Assembly (NCBI GenBank): GCA_900768695.1
Contig: CAAGDY010000241.1
Coordinates: 1 to 18,694 of the forward strand
Source: an uncultured Anaerovibrio sp.
GTDB lineage: Bacteria; Bacillota; Negativicutes; Selenomonadales; Selenomonadaceae
Length of the DNA stretch: 18,694 nucleotides
Direction of reading: 5' to 3'
Shown here: positions 1-7,534 of the stretch, in pieces
How the letters are laid out: the number at the start of each line of letters is the position of its first letter
Position numbering within the stretch: position 1 is the first letter of the stretch
Notes under the pieces: generated by a model
The model's database searches: none
Told to the model about the DNA's origin: nothing
Seen by the model: only the letters and a program-made list of their open reading frames with translations
Translations under genes and position numbers: made by a program

Positions 1-1049
1 TCATCAAGAAATGCTTCAAACAACTCTGTCGGACTATGGTAGTCCAAAATACGGCGCGGACGTTGGTTAAGCGTATCTGCCATATCAAGGATATCATCAT
101 CCGTATACCGCTCTATGGAAGTGCCCTTAGGTATGAACTCTCTCAGTAGACCGTTGTGGCGTTCATTCTGAGGGCGTTCCCAGGAACTGTATGGATGTGC
201 AAAATACACCTTGGTTCCCAGGCTTTCAAGCTTGGAGAATGTTGTAAATTCTGGACCATTGTCTGCAGTCATAGTCTTGAATACTGTACTGAAATGCTTC
301 GAGCCATACTGCTCCTTTAATTGCGATATTGCCACTTCCATACCTTCTTTTGTACGTTCTGGGATGCGGATGGCAATATAATTGCGTGTTACCTTCTCAA
401 CCGCAGTGAAAACGACGGCTTCATGGCCTTTACGATGCCCTATGACTGTGTCAACCTCCCAATGACCTATTTCTGTGCCAGCGTTGACAATGTCGGGACG
501 TTTATCAATACTACGCCCCTTTATACGCTTGTTCTTGCGAGTCCATTTGCGGCGCGGCTTACGCCTAAGAACCTGCGGTACATCGAAAAGAGACAAGGGC
601 AGCTTTCCAGCCCGGAGCATATTATAAAGTGTCTTAGTACAAGGTATTTGCTTTGCATTGAACAGATTGTAACGCCTGGCATACCCAACGCAGGCATCTA
701 GAGACCAACGTTTGTCACGTACCTGCTTTACCATCCATTGGATGAACGGTTCGCAATCGTCACAGTAAATTTTTAGAGGTCTCCTAGAGCATTTTCGGTG
801 TTCTGCATAAGCTTTCTGTCCACGCTTGGCTGTATACTGTGGTCTACGCCCACGATTGCTTTTAGGATTGGGCGTTCCACGCCGAATTTCGTAGTATACG
901 GTTGTGTGCGCACAGCCCACGATAGTAGCAATGTCACGCAGAGAATACCCTTGATGATGAAGCGCCTGAATTACACCCCTTTCATCCAAAGTTAAGTGCT
1001 TTCCTGGTTTACGTGAAGGCTCAATTGTGTTAGAATGGGATTGATCCAT
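1..1049 (-). CDS. IS30-family transposase (3' end outside window)
   Basis: DDE transposase that cuts and joins the ends of its own IS. The minus-strand frame reads 349 codons from an ATG at 1049 to the window edge with no stop, so only a few C-terminal residues should be missing compared with the family length of about 350. An N-terminal helix-turn-helix lies at about residues 18-58 (SLRDIATIVGCAHTTVYYEI). The catalytic triad is visible as D200 in GHWEVDTVIGH, D263 in MTADNGPEF and E296 in WERPQNERHNG, which is the IS30 signature. An AAAGGAGC ribosome-binding site (plus-strand 1056-1064) precedes the start. Short plus-strand ORFs in this region are shadows. The gene appears intact, so the element may be active. 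Confidence 0.95.
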   Translation of the reverse strand, partial: MDQSHSNTIEPSRKPGKHLTLDERGVIQALHHQGYSLRDIATIVGCAHTTVYYEIRRGTPNPKSNRGRRPQYTAKRGQKAYAEHRKCSRRPLKIYCDDCEPFIQWMVKQVRDKRWSLDACVGYARRYNLFNAKQIPCTKTLYNMLRAGKLPLSLFDVPQVLRRKPRRKWTRKNKRIKGRSIDKRPDIVNAGTEIGHWEVDTVIGHRKGHEAVVFTAVEKVTRNYIAIRIPERTKEGMEVAISQLKEQYGSKHFSTVFKTMTADNGPEFTTFSKLESLGTKVYFAHPYSSWERPQNERHNGLLREFIPKGTSIERYTDDDILDMADTLNQRPRRILDYHSPTELFEAFLD

Positions 1050-1097
1050 AGTGATTGCTCCTTTGTTGATGATTTCTAGCAAAACCATTCTAACACA
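1026..1097 (-). repeat. 13-bp perfect inverted repeat bracketing the transposase start
   Basis: TGTGTTAGAATGG reads on the plus strand at 1026-1038 and on the minus strand at 1097-1085. The two arms flank the ribosome-binding site and start codon of the transposase. In a transcript they could fold into a stem with a loop of about 46 nt holding the translation start. The outer arm contains an extended -10-like sequence (TGTTAGAAT, minus strand; plus 1087-1092 is the TAGAAT part). The outer arm may coincide with the IS tip. Confidence 0.7.
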
Positions 1098-1123
1098 GGT
1101 AGCCGCTATGGATTTTTATTTTT

Positions 1124-1151
1124 TTGATTAACTGTTCAAGTTCATTATACA
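1124..1151 (+). promoter_or_regulatory. Candidate sigma-A promoter for hsdR
   Basis: TTGATT (1124-1129), a 16-nt spacer and TATACA (1146-1151) lie between the IS30 end and the hsdS remnant and point toward hsdR. Because the hsd locus is interrupted on its 5' side, this may be the promoter that now drives hsdR and the recombinase gene. It is judged by sequence only. Confidence 0.45.
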
Positions 1152-1340
1152 ATCAACCATGATATTTTAAATGTATTTCAAATTAATTCACAAGGCATAA
1201 CATCAGATAATTGGAATTTGAAATATCCTGTGCTGAGCAAAATAAAAATAAAAATTCCTGGTGAAATTAAGGAACAAAAGTTTATAGCTTGCTGTTTTAT
1301 GGAGATAGATAACCTCATCACCCTTCATCAGCGAAAGATT
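1128..1340 (+). pseudogene. hsdS: 3' remnant of a type I specificity subunit gene
   Basis: The frame open from 1128 encodes an HsdS-like C-terminal region: GITSDNWNLKYP, then IKIKIPGEIKEQKF and DNLITLHQRK. The EEQ/EQK-type element followed by a D-N-L-I-T-L-H-Q-R-K helix is characteristic of the conserved distal HsdS repeat. An in-frame TGA at 1125-1127 blocks translation from further upstream. Both target-recognition domains and the 5' half are missing, and no stop codon separates the remnant from hsdR, so the natural 3' end has also been lost or altered. It is most likely debris of the S gene of the adjacent hsdR, truncated near the IS30 insertion. The missing part may lie left of the IS, outside this window. 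Confidence 0.75.
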
Positions 1341-1376
1341 TTAGCGTTAATATTTTTTATTATAGGAGCGATTTTT

Positions 1377-4300
1377 ATGGTTGGATTTACCAAAGAAGCA
1401 GATTTTGAAAATGCTTTGATTACTGCATTACAGCGTAATGGCTGGGAGCAAGAGGTATTGCAATATCCTACAGAGGATGATCTTATTGATAATTGGGCAA
1501 AAATTTTGTTTGAGAATAATCGTGGTATTGATAGGTTAAATGATTGCCCGTTAATAAGGGAAGAAATGGATGAACTGCTGGAGCAAATAAGAGATTTGCG
1601 AACCCCATTGGCGATAAATGGTTTTCTCAATGGTAAAACGGTAGCAATTACTAGAAAAAATCCAGATGATGAATTGCATTATGATAAGGAAGTAAGCTTA
1701 AAAATTTATGATCGTCAGGAAATTGCCGCTGGTCAAAGCAGATATCAGATTGTTCGTCAGCCGATATTTTCTCGCAAGCATAAAGTTTTGCAGGATAGGC
1801 GTGGAGATTTAATGCTTCTCATCAACGGTATGCCGGTTTTTCATATTGAATTAAAAAGGTCTGGTGTTCCAGTATCGGAAGCAAGCAATCAGATTGCAAA
1901 ATATGCTCATGAAGGAGTTTTTTCAGGTATTTTTTCTATGGTGCAGGTTTTTGTCGCCATGAATCCGGAAGAAACAATATACTATGCAAACCCAGGCCCT
2001 GATGGCAGGTTTAATCCGGATTTTTATTTTCATTGGGCAGATCATAATAATGAGCCGATTAATGATTGGAAACAAATTGCATCCGATTTGTTATCTATCC
2101 CTATGGCACATCAGATGATAGGCTTTTACACAGTTGCTGATAATGGTGATGGTATTTTAAAGGTTATGCGGAGTTATCAGTATCGGGCTGCAAATAAAAT
2201 TGCTGATCAGGTAGCCAAGAATAACTGGGAAGAAGGCAAGCAGCGAGGAGGGCATGTGTGGCATACTACTGGTTCAGGTAAAACGATGACATCATTTAAA
2301 GCGGCACAACTTATTGCTTGTTCAAATGACGCTGATAAAGTTGTGTTTTTGATGGACAGGATAGAACTGGGAACTCAATCCTTAAAGGAGTATCGCGCTT
2401 TTGCTGACAATGCTGATGATGTGCAGGAAACTGAAGATACGATAATGCTTATCGCAAAGTTAAAAAGCAAAAATCCAAAGGATACGCTGATTGTTTCTTC
2501 AATACAAAAAATGAGTAATATTAAAGAAGATGCGGAAGGTGCTAGGAGAATAAAGGATTTAGAGCTAATCAAATCACAACGTATCGTTTTTATCATAGAT
2601 GAATGTCATAGGTCAACTTTTGGGGAGATGCTGGCAACTATCAAGCAAACCTTTACAAATGCCATGTTTTTTGGTTTTTCAGGTACGCCGGTTTTCGAGG
2701 AAAACGAAAAAAAGCGCAGCACTACAGTAGATATTTTTGGAGATGAATTGCATCGCTATACTATTGCAGATGGTATACGCGACAAAAATGTTTTGGGCTT
2801 TGCTCCTGTGAAGGTGATGGTGTATCCTGATAAAAAAATCAGGGAAGAAGTGGCTTTGCATGAAGCACATGCATCAACAGTAGAGGAAGTCATGGCCAAT
2901 GAGGAAAAGAAAAAAGTATATTATTATTTTATGGATAAGCAGGCTGTTCCTATGGCTGGTAAATTAGTATCGGATGGCAGTTACCAAAAAGGCATAGAGG
3001 ATTACGTTCCAAAAACGCAATATATGAATGATGAATTTCAGCAGGCAGTGGTTGATGATATTGCCGAGAATTGGATTACCATGAGCCGTGATTATCAATT
3101 TCATGGGATTTTTGCTGTTAGCAGTATTCCAGAGGCTATACGGTATTACAAAAAGTTTCGTAACACAGCAGTTGACTTGCGTGTGACAGGTTTGTTTGAT
3201 CCTACTATTGATAATGAGGGCGGTAGCAAATCCTTGGCAAAAGAAGATGGCCTTCAGGAGATGTTGACAGATTACAATACATTGTATGGCATGAATTTTG
3301 ATATAGGAGGATATAGCCAATTTAAGAAAGATGTGGCTGCTCGTTTGGCACATAAGCGCCCGTATGAACGCTTAAAGCGGGAGGAACAGCTTGATTTGCT
3401 GATAGTGGTTAATCAGATGCTGACAGGTTTTGATTCCAAGTGGATAAATACTTTGTATATGGATAAGGTGATGAAGTATCAGGACTTGATACAGGCTTTC
3501 TCTAGAACAAATCGTTTATATAATATAAATGAAAAGCCGTTTGGTTCTATTCGTTATTATCGTTATCCTCACACTATGGAAAGGAATATTGAGGAGGCCG
3601 TGAAATTGTATTCTGGTGATAGGCCGCAGGGGCTATTTGCTGATCATTTGCCGGAGAATATTGCCAATATGAACTTAAAATATAAGGAAATAACAGAATT
3701 GTTTAAGTATGCAGATATTCCGGACATGGACAGGCTGCCAGATGATATAACTGCCAAGGCAAAGTTTGCCAAGTTGTTCCGAGAATTTTCAACTTATTAT
3801 CAGGCAGCCCAGATTCAGGGGTTTACATGGAGCAGAAAAGAGTATGTATTTTTTTCAGATGATGGTGTAAAATCTGTAGTGATTGTTGTGCCTGATAAAA
3901 AGGATTATGAAATTTTACTGCAGCGTTATAAGGAGTTACGTACAGGGAATGGAGGTGATGGATATGATGGATCTGATTTGCCTGAAGTTACTTTTACCAT
4001 AGATCCATATTTGACGGAACAAAGTACGGGTGTTATAGATTATAATTACATGAATTCTAGGTTTGAAAAATGGCTGAAGCAGTTGAACCAGCCGAATGTT
4101 TCACCTGAAATTCTGGAAGCGACCTTGGAGGAGTTGCATAAGTCGTTTGCTTTTTTATCACAGGAGAATCAAAAGCTGGCAAATATGTTTTTGAATGATG
4201 TGCAGAGTGGTGATGTGTCCTTGGAAAAAGGCAAGGGTTTACAGGATTATATTGCCATGTATGCAGATAATATCAGACGTAAGCGTGTAAAGTCATTATA

Positions 4301-4550
4301 TAAGTATTTTGGTTGCGAAGAGAGGCTGGTATATAATTTGCTGGAAGCGAATGTTTCAGAAGAAAATATCAATGAATATGGGCGTTTTGATGAATTAAAA
4401 GGCACCGTTATAAAGGAAAAAGCACGTAAGTATTTCACATCTGTTGATGGCAAGGAAATGAAATTATTCCGGGTGAATAATCGTGTTGATAAAGTTTTGA
4501 AAGAATTTATATTGCAGGGCGGCATAGATTTGCCTGAACCAAATAGATAA
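1377..4550 (+). CDS. hsdR: Type I restriction endonuclease subunit R
   Basis: The motor and nuclease subunit of a type I restriction-modification complex: with HsdM and HsdS it translocates DNA using ATP and cuts unmodified DNA at a distance. The protein has 1057 residues, a normal length. The N-terminal PD-(D/E)XK nuclease is seen as D144 (GDLMLL) and E158-x-K160 (FHIELKRSG). The SF2 motor has Walker A TTGSGKT (K302), DECH at 408-411 and SGTP downstream, followed by a helical C-terminal region. The start is placed at the ATG at 1377 because TATAGGAGCG (1361-1370) is a good ribosome-binding site and MVGFTKEADFENAL is a typical HsdR beginning. The frame is open from 1128, but the upstream part is HsdS-derived. 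The gene is AT-rich and appears intact. Without HsdM and HsdS in the window its activity is uncertain. It probably shares a transcript with the downstream recombinase gene. Confidence 0.95.
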   Translation: MVGFTKEADFENALITALQRNGWEQEVLQYPTEDDLIDNWAKILFENNRGIDRLNDCPLIREEMDELLEQIRDLRTPLAINGFLNGKTVAITRKNPDDELHYDKEVSLKIYDRQEIAAGQSRYQIVRQPIFSRKHKVLQDRRGDLMLLINGMPVFHIELKRSGVPVSEASNQIAKYAHEGVFSGIFSMVQVFVAMNPEETIYYANPGPDGRFNPDFYFHWADHNNEPINDWKQIASDLLSIPMAHQMIGFYTVADNGDGILKVMRSYQYRAANKIADQVAKNNWEEGKQRGGHVWHTTGSGKTMTSFKAAQLIACSNDADKVVFLMDRIELGTQSLKEYRAFADNADDVQETEDTIMLIAKLKSKNPKDTLIVSSIQKMSNIKEDAEGARRIKDLELIKSQRIVFIIDECHRSTFGEMLATIKQTFTNAMFFGFSGTPVFEENEKKRSTTVDIFGDELHRYTIADGIRDKNVLGFAPVKVMVYPDKKIREEVALHEAHASTVEEVMANEEKKKVYYYFMDKQAVPMAGKLVSDGSYQKGIEDYVPKTQYMNDEFQQAVVDDIAENWITMSRDYQFHGIFAVSSIPEAIRYYKKFRNTAVDLRVTGLFDPTIDNEGGSKSLAKEDGLQEMLTDYNTLYGMNFDIGGYSQFKKDVAARLAHKRPYERLKREEQLDLLIVVNQMLTGFDSKWINTLYMDKVMKYQDLIQAFSRTNRLYNINEKPFGSIRYYRYPHTMERNIEEAVKLYSGDRPQGLFADHLPENIANMNLKYKEITELFKYADIPDMDRLPDDITAKAKFAKLFREFSTYYQAAQIQGFTWSRKEYVFFSDDGVKSVVIVVPDKKDYEILLQRYKELRTGNGGDGYDGSDLPEVTFTIDPYLTEQSTGVIDYNYMNSRFEKWLKQLNQPNVSPEILEATLEELHKSFAFLSQENQKLANMFLNDVQSGDVSLEKGKGLQDYIAMYADNIRRKRVKSLYKYFGCEERLVYNLLEANVSEENINEYGRFDELKGTVIKEKARKYFTSVDGKEMKLFRVNNRVDKVLKEFILQGGIDLPEPNR

Positions 4551-4615
4551 TCTGCACGCGAAATGAATACAATCTTAATTCAGCTCCTTGTCAATAGATG
4601 TGTAGGAGGTCTTTT

Positions 4616-5572
4616 ATGCTGAATGAGATTAGTACAACAGATTTATTTGCAGATTATTATGAACAATGGGTTCGTGTGTATAAGGAAGGTGCAATTCGTA
4701 ACGTTACTTTGGCAAAGTATCACATGACACTTAATTGGGTAAAAAAACTGGCACCTGATTTGCAGCTTTGCAACCTTACTCGTATTGTCTATCAGCAGTT
4801 GATTAACGATTATGCCAGCAGTCATGAGCGTCAGACTACAATGGATTTTCACCATCAGTTGAAAGGTGCTGTGCTGGATGCCGTAGATGACGGGCTTATA
4901 GAGCGCGATCCAACTCGCAAGGTTATTATTAAGGGGAAAGCTCCATCGGAGAAGAAAATCAAGTACCTGAATCAGTTTGAATTGCATAAGCTGCTTACCA
5001 GTATGGAATTGGAAAGCGATATAAATTGGAATTGGTTCATTTTACTGGTGGCCAAGACAGGTATGCGTTTTTCAGAAGCGTTAGCTTTGACACCAAAAGA
5101 TTTTGATTTTGCGCATCAGACCTTATCGATTAGCAAGACCTGGAATTATAAGGGAAATGGTGGTTTTATGCCAACGAAGAATAAGTCTTCTGTGCGTAAA
5201 ATTCAGATCGATTGGCAGACTGTTATGCAATTTGCTTCTCTGACAAAGGGAATGCTGGAAGATGAACCAATGTTTGTGAAACGAGACATTGAGAAAGGTA
5301 AGGTGAAATATGAAGCAGTTTATAATTCTACTGTAAACGGCTTATTGGAACGATATTGCAAGAAGTTGAATCTGCCTGTGATTTCTGTACATGGTTTACG
5401 CCATACTCACGCATCCTTGCTTCTGTATGCAGGGGTATCTATTGGCAGTGTGGCAAGAAGATTGGGACATGCCAGTATGACTACTACACAGAAAACATAT
5501 TTGCATATTGTACAGGAGTTGGAAAATCAGGATATAGATTTGGTGATGCGCTCAATTGCTAATTTAACATGA
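4616..5572 (+). CDS. Tyrosine recombinase of a type I R-M locus
   Basis: A 318-residue site-specific recombinase of the phage integrase family. The N-terminal SAM-like DNA-binding domain is at about 8-95 and the catalytic domain at about 113-305. All active-site residues are visible: R151 (TGMRFSEAL), K188 (TKNKSSVRKI), H259 and R262 (HGLRHTH), H285 (RRLGHAS) and the nucleophile Y295 (KTYLHI). The start is the ATG at 4616 behind TAGGAGGT (4603-4610); an upstream in-frame ATG at 4598 overlaps that site. It begins 65 bp after hsdR, same strand. Recombinases of this size and position are known in Firmicute type I loci, where they invert hsdS segments to switch specificity. That role is inferred from context; a mobile-element integrase is the alternative. 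Confidence 0.88.
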   Translation: MLNEISTTDLFADYYEQWVRVYKEGAIRNVTLAKYHMTLNWVKKLAPDLQLCNLTRIVYQQLINDYASSHERQTTMDFHHQLKGAVLDAVDDGLIERDPTRKVIIKGKAPSEKKIKYLNQFELHKLLTSMELESDINWNWFILLVAKTGMRFSEALALTPKDFDFAHQTLSISKTWNYKGNGGFMPTKNKSSVRKIQIDWQTVMQFASLTKGMLEDEPMFVKRDIEKGKVKYEAVYNSTVNGLLERYCKKLNLPVISVHGLRHTHASLLLYAGVSIGSVARRLGHASMTTTQKTYLHIVQELENQDIDLVMRSIANLT

Positions 5573-5581
5573 ATAGCAATT
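5554..5581. repeat. 8-bp inverted repeat across the recombinase stop codon
   Basis: AATTGCTA (5554-5561) and TAGCAATT (5574-5581) are perfect inverse copies separated by 12 nt and straddle the TGA at 5570-5572. No T-run follows, so it is not a convincing intrinsic terminator. It could be an mRNA-end hairpin or a recombinase-related site. Its function is unknown. Confidence 0.4.
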
Positions 5582-5650
5582 TGCGGCTAGTATTATAATG
5601 ATTTATTGATGAGGAGCTAAAATTTATTTTATATGGGAAATTAATGTAGG

Positions 5651-5682
5651 TTTTGACGAAAGTATGTAGTAATAGTATAATA
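5651..5682 (+). repeat. Direct repeat copy 1 (32 bp, holds a promoter)
   Basis: 32 bases identical to 7396-7427. The shared block runs from a T-run through TTGACG, AAAGTATGTAGTAATAG and TATAATA. Flanks differ on both sides (G before and A after here; T before and G after in copy 2). The two copies enclose the AAA-ATPase gene and its terminator in a 1745-bp unit. Confidence 0.95.
5653..5681 (+). promoter_or_regulatory. Sigma-A promoter for the AAA-ATPase gene
   Basis: TTGACG (5653-5658), exactly 17 nt, then TATAAT (5676-5681): a near-consensus housekeeping promoter. Transcription would start around 5688, giving a leader of about 85 nt before the gene at 5775. Confidence 0.85.
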
Positions 5683-5774
5683 AAATATAATATAAGGTCA
5701 CCCAATGCGGCGTGTCTAAAAGATATGGTGAGATAATGCCTCTGAAAACTTTGGAGGCTTTGGAGGTGAGCGAG

Positions 5775-7361
5775 ATGGGAATGTATTTTAATCCCGGCAA
5801 TGGCAGCTTCAGGCAGGCTGTCAGGAGTGACATATATGTGGACAAGACAGGCTTGCTGAAGCATACCAACAGGGTGCTGGGAACAGAAAATAAATGTATT
5901 GCGTTAAGCCATGCAAGGCGGTTTGGCAAATCCCAGGCTGCGGGAATGCTAAAGGCCTATTACAGCATGGGCTGTGATTCCGGAGAGCTGTTTGCACCCT
6001 TCGAGATAGCTGGGGAAAGGGATTTTCCTGTGTACCTGAATAAATACAATCTCATTCATCTGGATATTTCATCCTTTGAGGGGACTTACCAGGATGACAT
6101 AGTTAGCGGCATCAAGAGAGTTCTTTATGACGATATCAGGGGGGATGTTCCTGATATCATATCCTATGAGAAGCCTATAAGCACCATACTTTATGATGTA
6201 TATAAGAAAACCGGCCGACAGATGGTGATTATTTTGGATGAATGGGACTGCGTAGTGCGCAATTATCCAGGCAAACCGGAAGTGGTGCATTGCTATTTGC
6301 AATTTCTGCATGATTTATTTAAGAGTGAGGAATCGAAAGAATTTTTGGCATTGGCATATATTACAGGTATTTTGCCAATTAAAAAGGTAGAAAATGAGTC
6401 AGCGCTGAATAATTTTTCAGAATATACAATGATAGCCTCAGATGAATTAACACCTTATTATGGGTTTACCGAAGATGAGGTAAAAATGCTCTGTAAAAAA
6501 TATGGCATGGATTTTTCTTCGGTGAAGGAATGGTATAACGGCTATCTGATAAACGGCCTGCACATGTATAACCCGAATTCCGTAGTCTGTGCTATGCAAA
6601 GGGGCAGGCTGGCATCCTATTGGAAAAACACCTCATCCTTCAAGATGATTAACAGGCTTATAACACTGAATTACGATGGACTGAAAGATGATGTGATGAG
6701 GATTTTGTCTGGTGGCAGGGCAAGGGTAAAGACAACGACTTTTTCCAATGATTTGGCAGAAATCCATTCTAAGGATGATGCACTGACGGCACTTATACAT
6801 TTGGGATATCTGGGATATGATGCGGAACACAGGCAGGCGTATCTGCCAAATTATGAGGTTGCTACGGCCTATGAGGCTGCCTTGGAAACCGGTGCCTGGC
6901 AGGATGTTGCCAGAGCTATAGGCTCAGCGGAGGATTTGCTGTGGGCAACTATAGACAGGGATGCCGGGAAGGTGGCTGAGATAATTGAAATTGCTCATGA
7001 AACCTATACATCTGTATTTAAGTACAATGATGAAAATTCCCTTAGCTGTGTATTGACGATGGCTTATTTTACGGCACCGGCATATTATACCGTTGTGCGG
7101 GAATTGCCCAGCGGCAAAGGTTTTGTGGATTTTGCCTTTATTCCACGGGTTGGTTCCGGCAACAAGCCTGCAATTATCGTGGAGCTGAAGGTTGATAAAA
7201 CTGCGGAAGCCGCTATTCACCAGATAAAGGAACGTCGATATGAAGGTGTGTTGAAGCATTACAAGGGAGAAATTCTTCTTGTGGGCATCAACTATGACAG
7301 GGATAGCAAAAAGCACAGCTGCCGGATTGAAGCGATGAAGACAGGTAGTTTTGTGCAGTGA
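5775..7361 (+). CDS. AAA-ATPase-like protein with C-terminal PD-(D/E)XK nuclease domain
   Basis: A 528-residue protein of the family with an N-terminal AAA-ATPase-like domain (PF09820 type) and a C-terminal PDDEXK_9-type domain, often multicopy in gut anaerobes; its biological role is not established. The N-terminus MGMYFNPGNGSF and YVDKTGLL are typical. The P-loop is ARRFGKS (48-53, K52) and Walker B is VIILDEWD (DEWD 155-158, where DEYD is usual). The nuclease core is D452 (GFVDFAF) with E470-x-K472 (IIVELKVDK). The start at 5775 is chosen because GGAGGTGAG (5762-5770) lies just upstream; CTTTGGAGG occurs twice in tandem there (5749-5757, 5758-5766). The frame extends upstream to a GTG at 5712 without a good ribosome-binding site. 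The gene is monocistronic, with its own promoter and terminator, and is AT-rich like the hsd genes. Confidence 0.88.
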   Translation: MGMYFNPGNGSFRQAVRSDIYVDKTGLLKHTNRVLGTENKCIALSHARRFGKSQAAGMLKAYYSMGCDSGELFAPFEIAGERDFPVYLNKYNLIHLDISSFEGTYQDDIVSGIKRVLYDDIRGDVPDIISYEKPISTILYDVYKKTGRQMVIILDEWDCVVRNYPGKPEVVHCYLQFLHDLFKSEESKEFLALAYITGILPIKKVENESALNNFSEYTMIASDELTPYYGFTEDEVKMLCKKYGMDFSSVKEWYNGYLINGLHMYNPNSVVCAMQRGRLASYWKNTSSFKMINRLITLNYDGLKDDVMRILSGGRARVKTTTFSNDLAEIHSKDDALTALIHLGYLGYDAEHRQAYLPNYEVATAYEAALETGAWQDVARAIGSAEDLLWATIDRDAGKVAEIIEIAHETYTSVFKYNDENSLSCVLTMAYFTAPAYYTVVRELPSGKGFVDFAFIPRVGSGNKPAIIVELKVDKTAEAAIHQIKERRYEGVLKHYKGEILLVGINYDRDSKKHSCRIEAMKTGSFVQ

Positions 7362-7368
7362 CGGATTG

Positions 7369-7399
7369 GCCTGCTGAATTATTTTCAGCAGGCTTTTTT
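7369..7399 (+). terminator. Intrinsic terminator of the AAA-ATPase gene
   Basis: A perfect 10-bp stem, GCCTGCTGAA (7369-7378) with TTCAGCAGGC (7384-7393), a 5-nt loop, then six T (7394-7399). The T-run overlaps the -35 region of the mnmA promoter, so the two transcription units are butted end to start. Confidence 0.95.
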
Positions 7400-7427
7400 G
7401 ACGAAAGTATGTAGTAATAGTATAATA
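7396..7427 (+). repeat. Direct repeat copy 2 (32 bp, holds a promoter)
   Basis: Exact copy of 5651-5682. This copy lies at the border between the AT-rich accessory genes and the GC-richer core genes and carries the promoter that faces mnmA. Confidence 0.95.
7398..7426 (+). promoter_or_regulatory. Sigma-A promoter for mnmA
   Basis: TTGACG (7398-7403), a 17-nt spacer and TATAAT (7421-7426), identical to the promoter at 5653-5681. The expected start is near 7433, leaving a leader of about 100 nt. The -35 box overlaps the T-run of the preceding terminator. Confidence 0.85.
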
Positions 7428-7436
7428 GTGGTTGAG

Positions 7437-7462
7437 ATTTGTCAGACTAATTTATGACAAAT
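7437..7462. promoter_or_regulatory. Palindrome in the mnmA leader
   Basis: ATTTGTCA (7437-7444) and TGACAAAT (7455-7462) are perfect inverse copies with a 10-nt gap, about 11 bp past the -10 box. It could be a repressor operator overlapping the early transcribed region, or a small 5' hairpin followed by a short T-run. The regulator is unknown. Confidence 0.45.
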
Positions 7463-7534
7463 TTTTGGCAAGGCGCAGAAAAGGCTGCGGGGCAGATGAA
7501 CAGGTTTAGATTAAGTTAGGCAGGATTTTGTTTT

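Larger units (their letters stand above)
1..1097 (-). mobile_element. IS30-family insertion sequence, partial (runs off left edge)
   Basis: A single-ORF element of the IS30 type on the minus strand. Its transposase occupies nearly all of this stretch and is cut by the window edge. The right limit is set at 1097 because the minus strand there begins TGTGTTAGAATGG, a plausible IS30-type tip about 48 bp before the start codon; this end is an inference and could lie up to about 1140. The other terminal repeat and the target duplication are outside the window. To its right lies hsdS-derived coding sequence, so the element appears to sit in or beside a type I restriction-modification locus. Confidence 0.75.

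Noticed and set aside
321..995. Two plus-strand frames opposite the IS30 transposase
   Set aside because: The minus strand encodes a complete transposase with the DDE triad through this whole region.
1218..1376. HsdR beginning at TTG 1218 with a 53-residue extension or HsdS-HsdR fusion
   Set aside because: The extension is HsdS-like and then a low-complexity AT-rich junction. The ATG at 1377 has a proper ribosome-binding site and gives a standard HsdR N-terminus.
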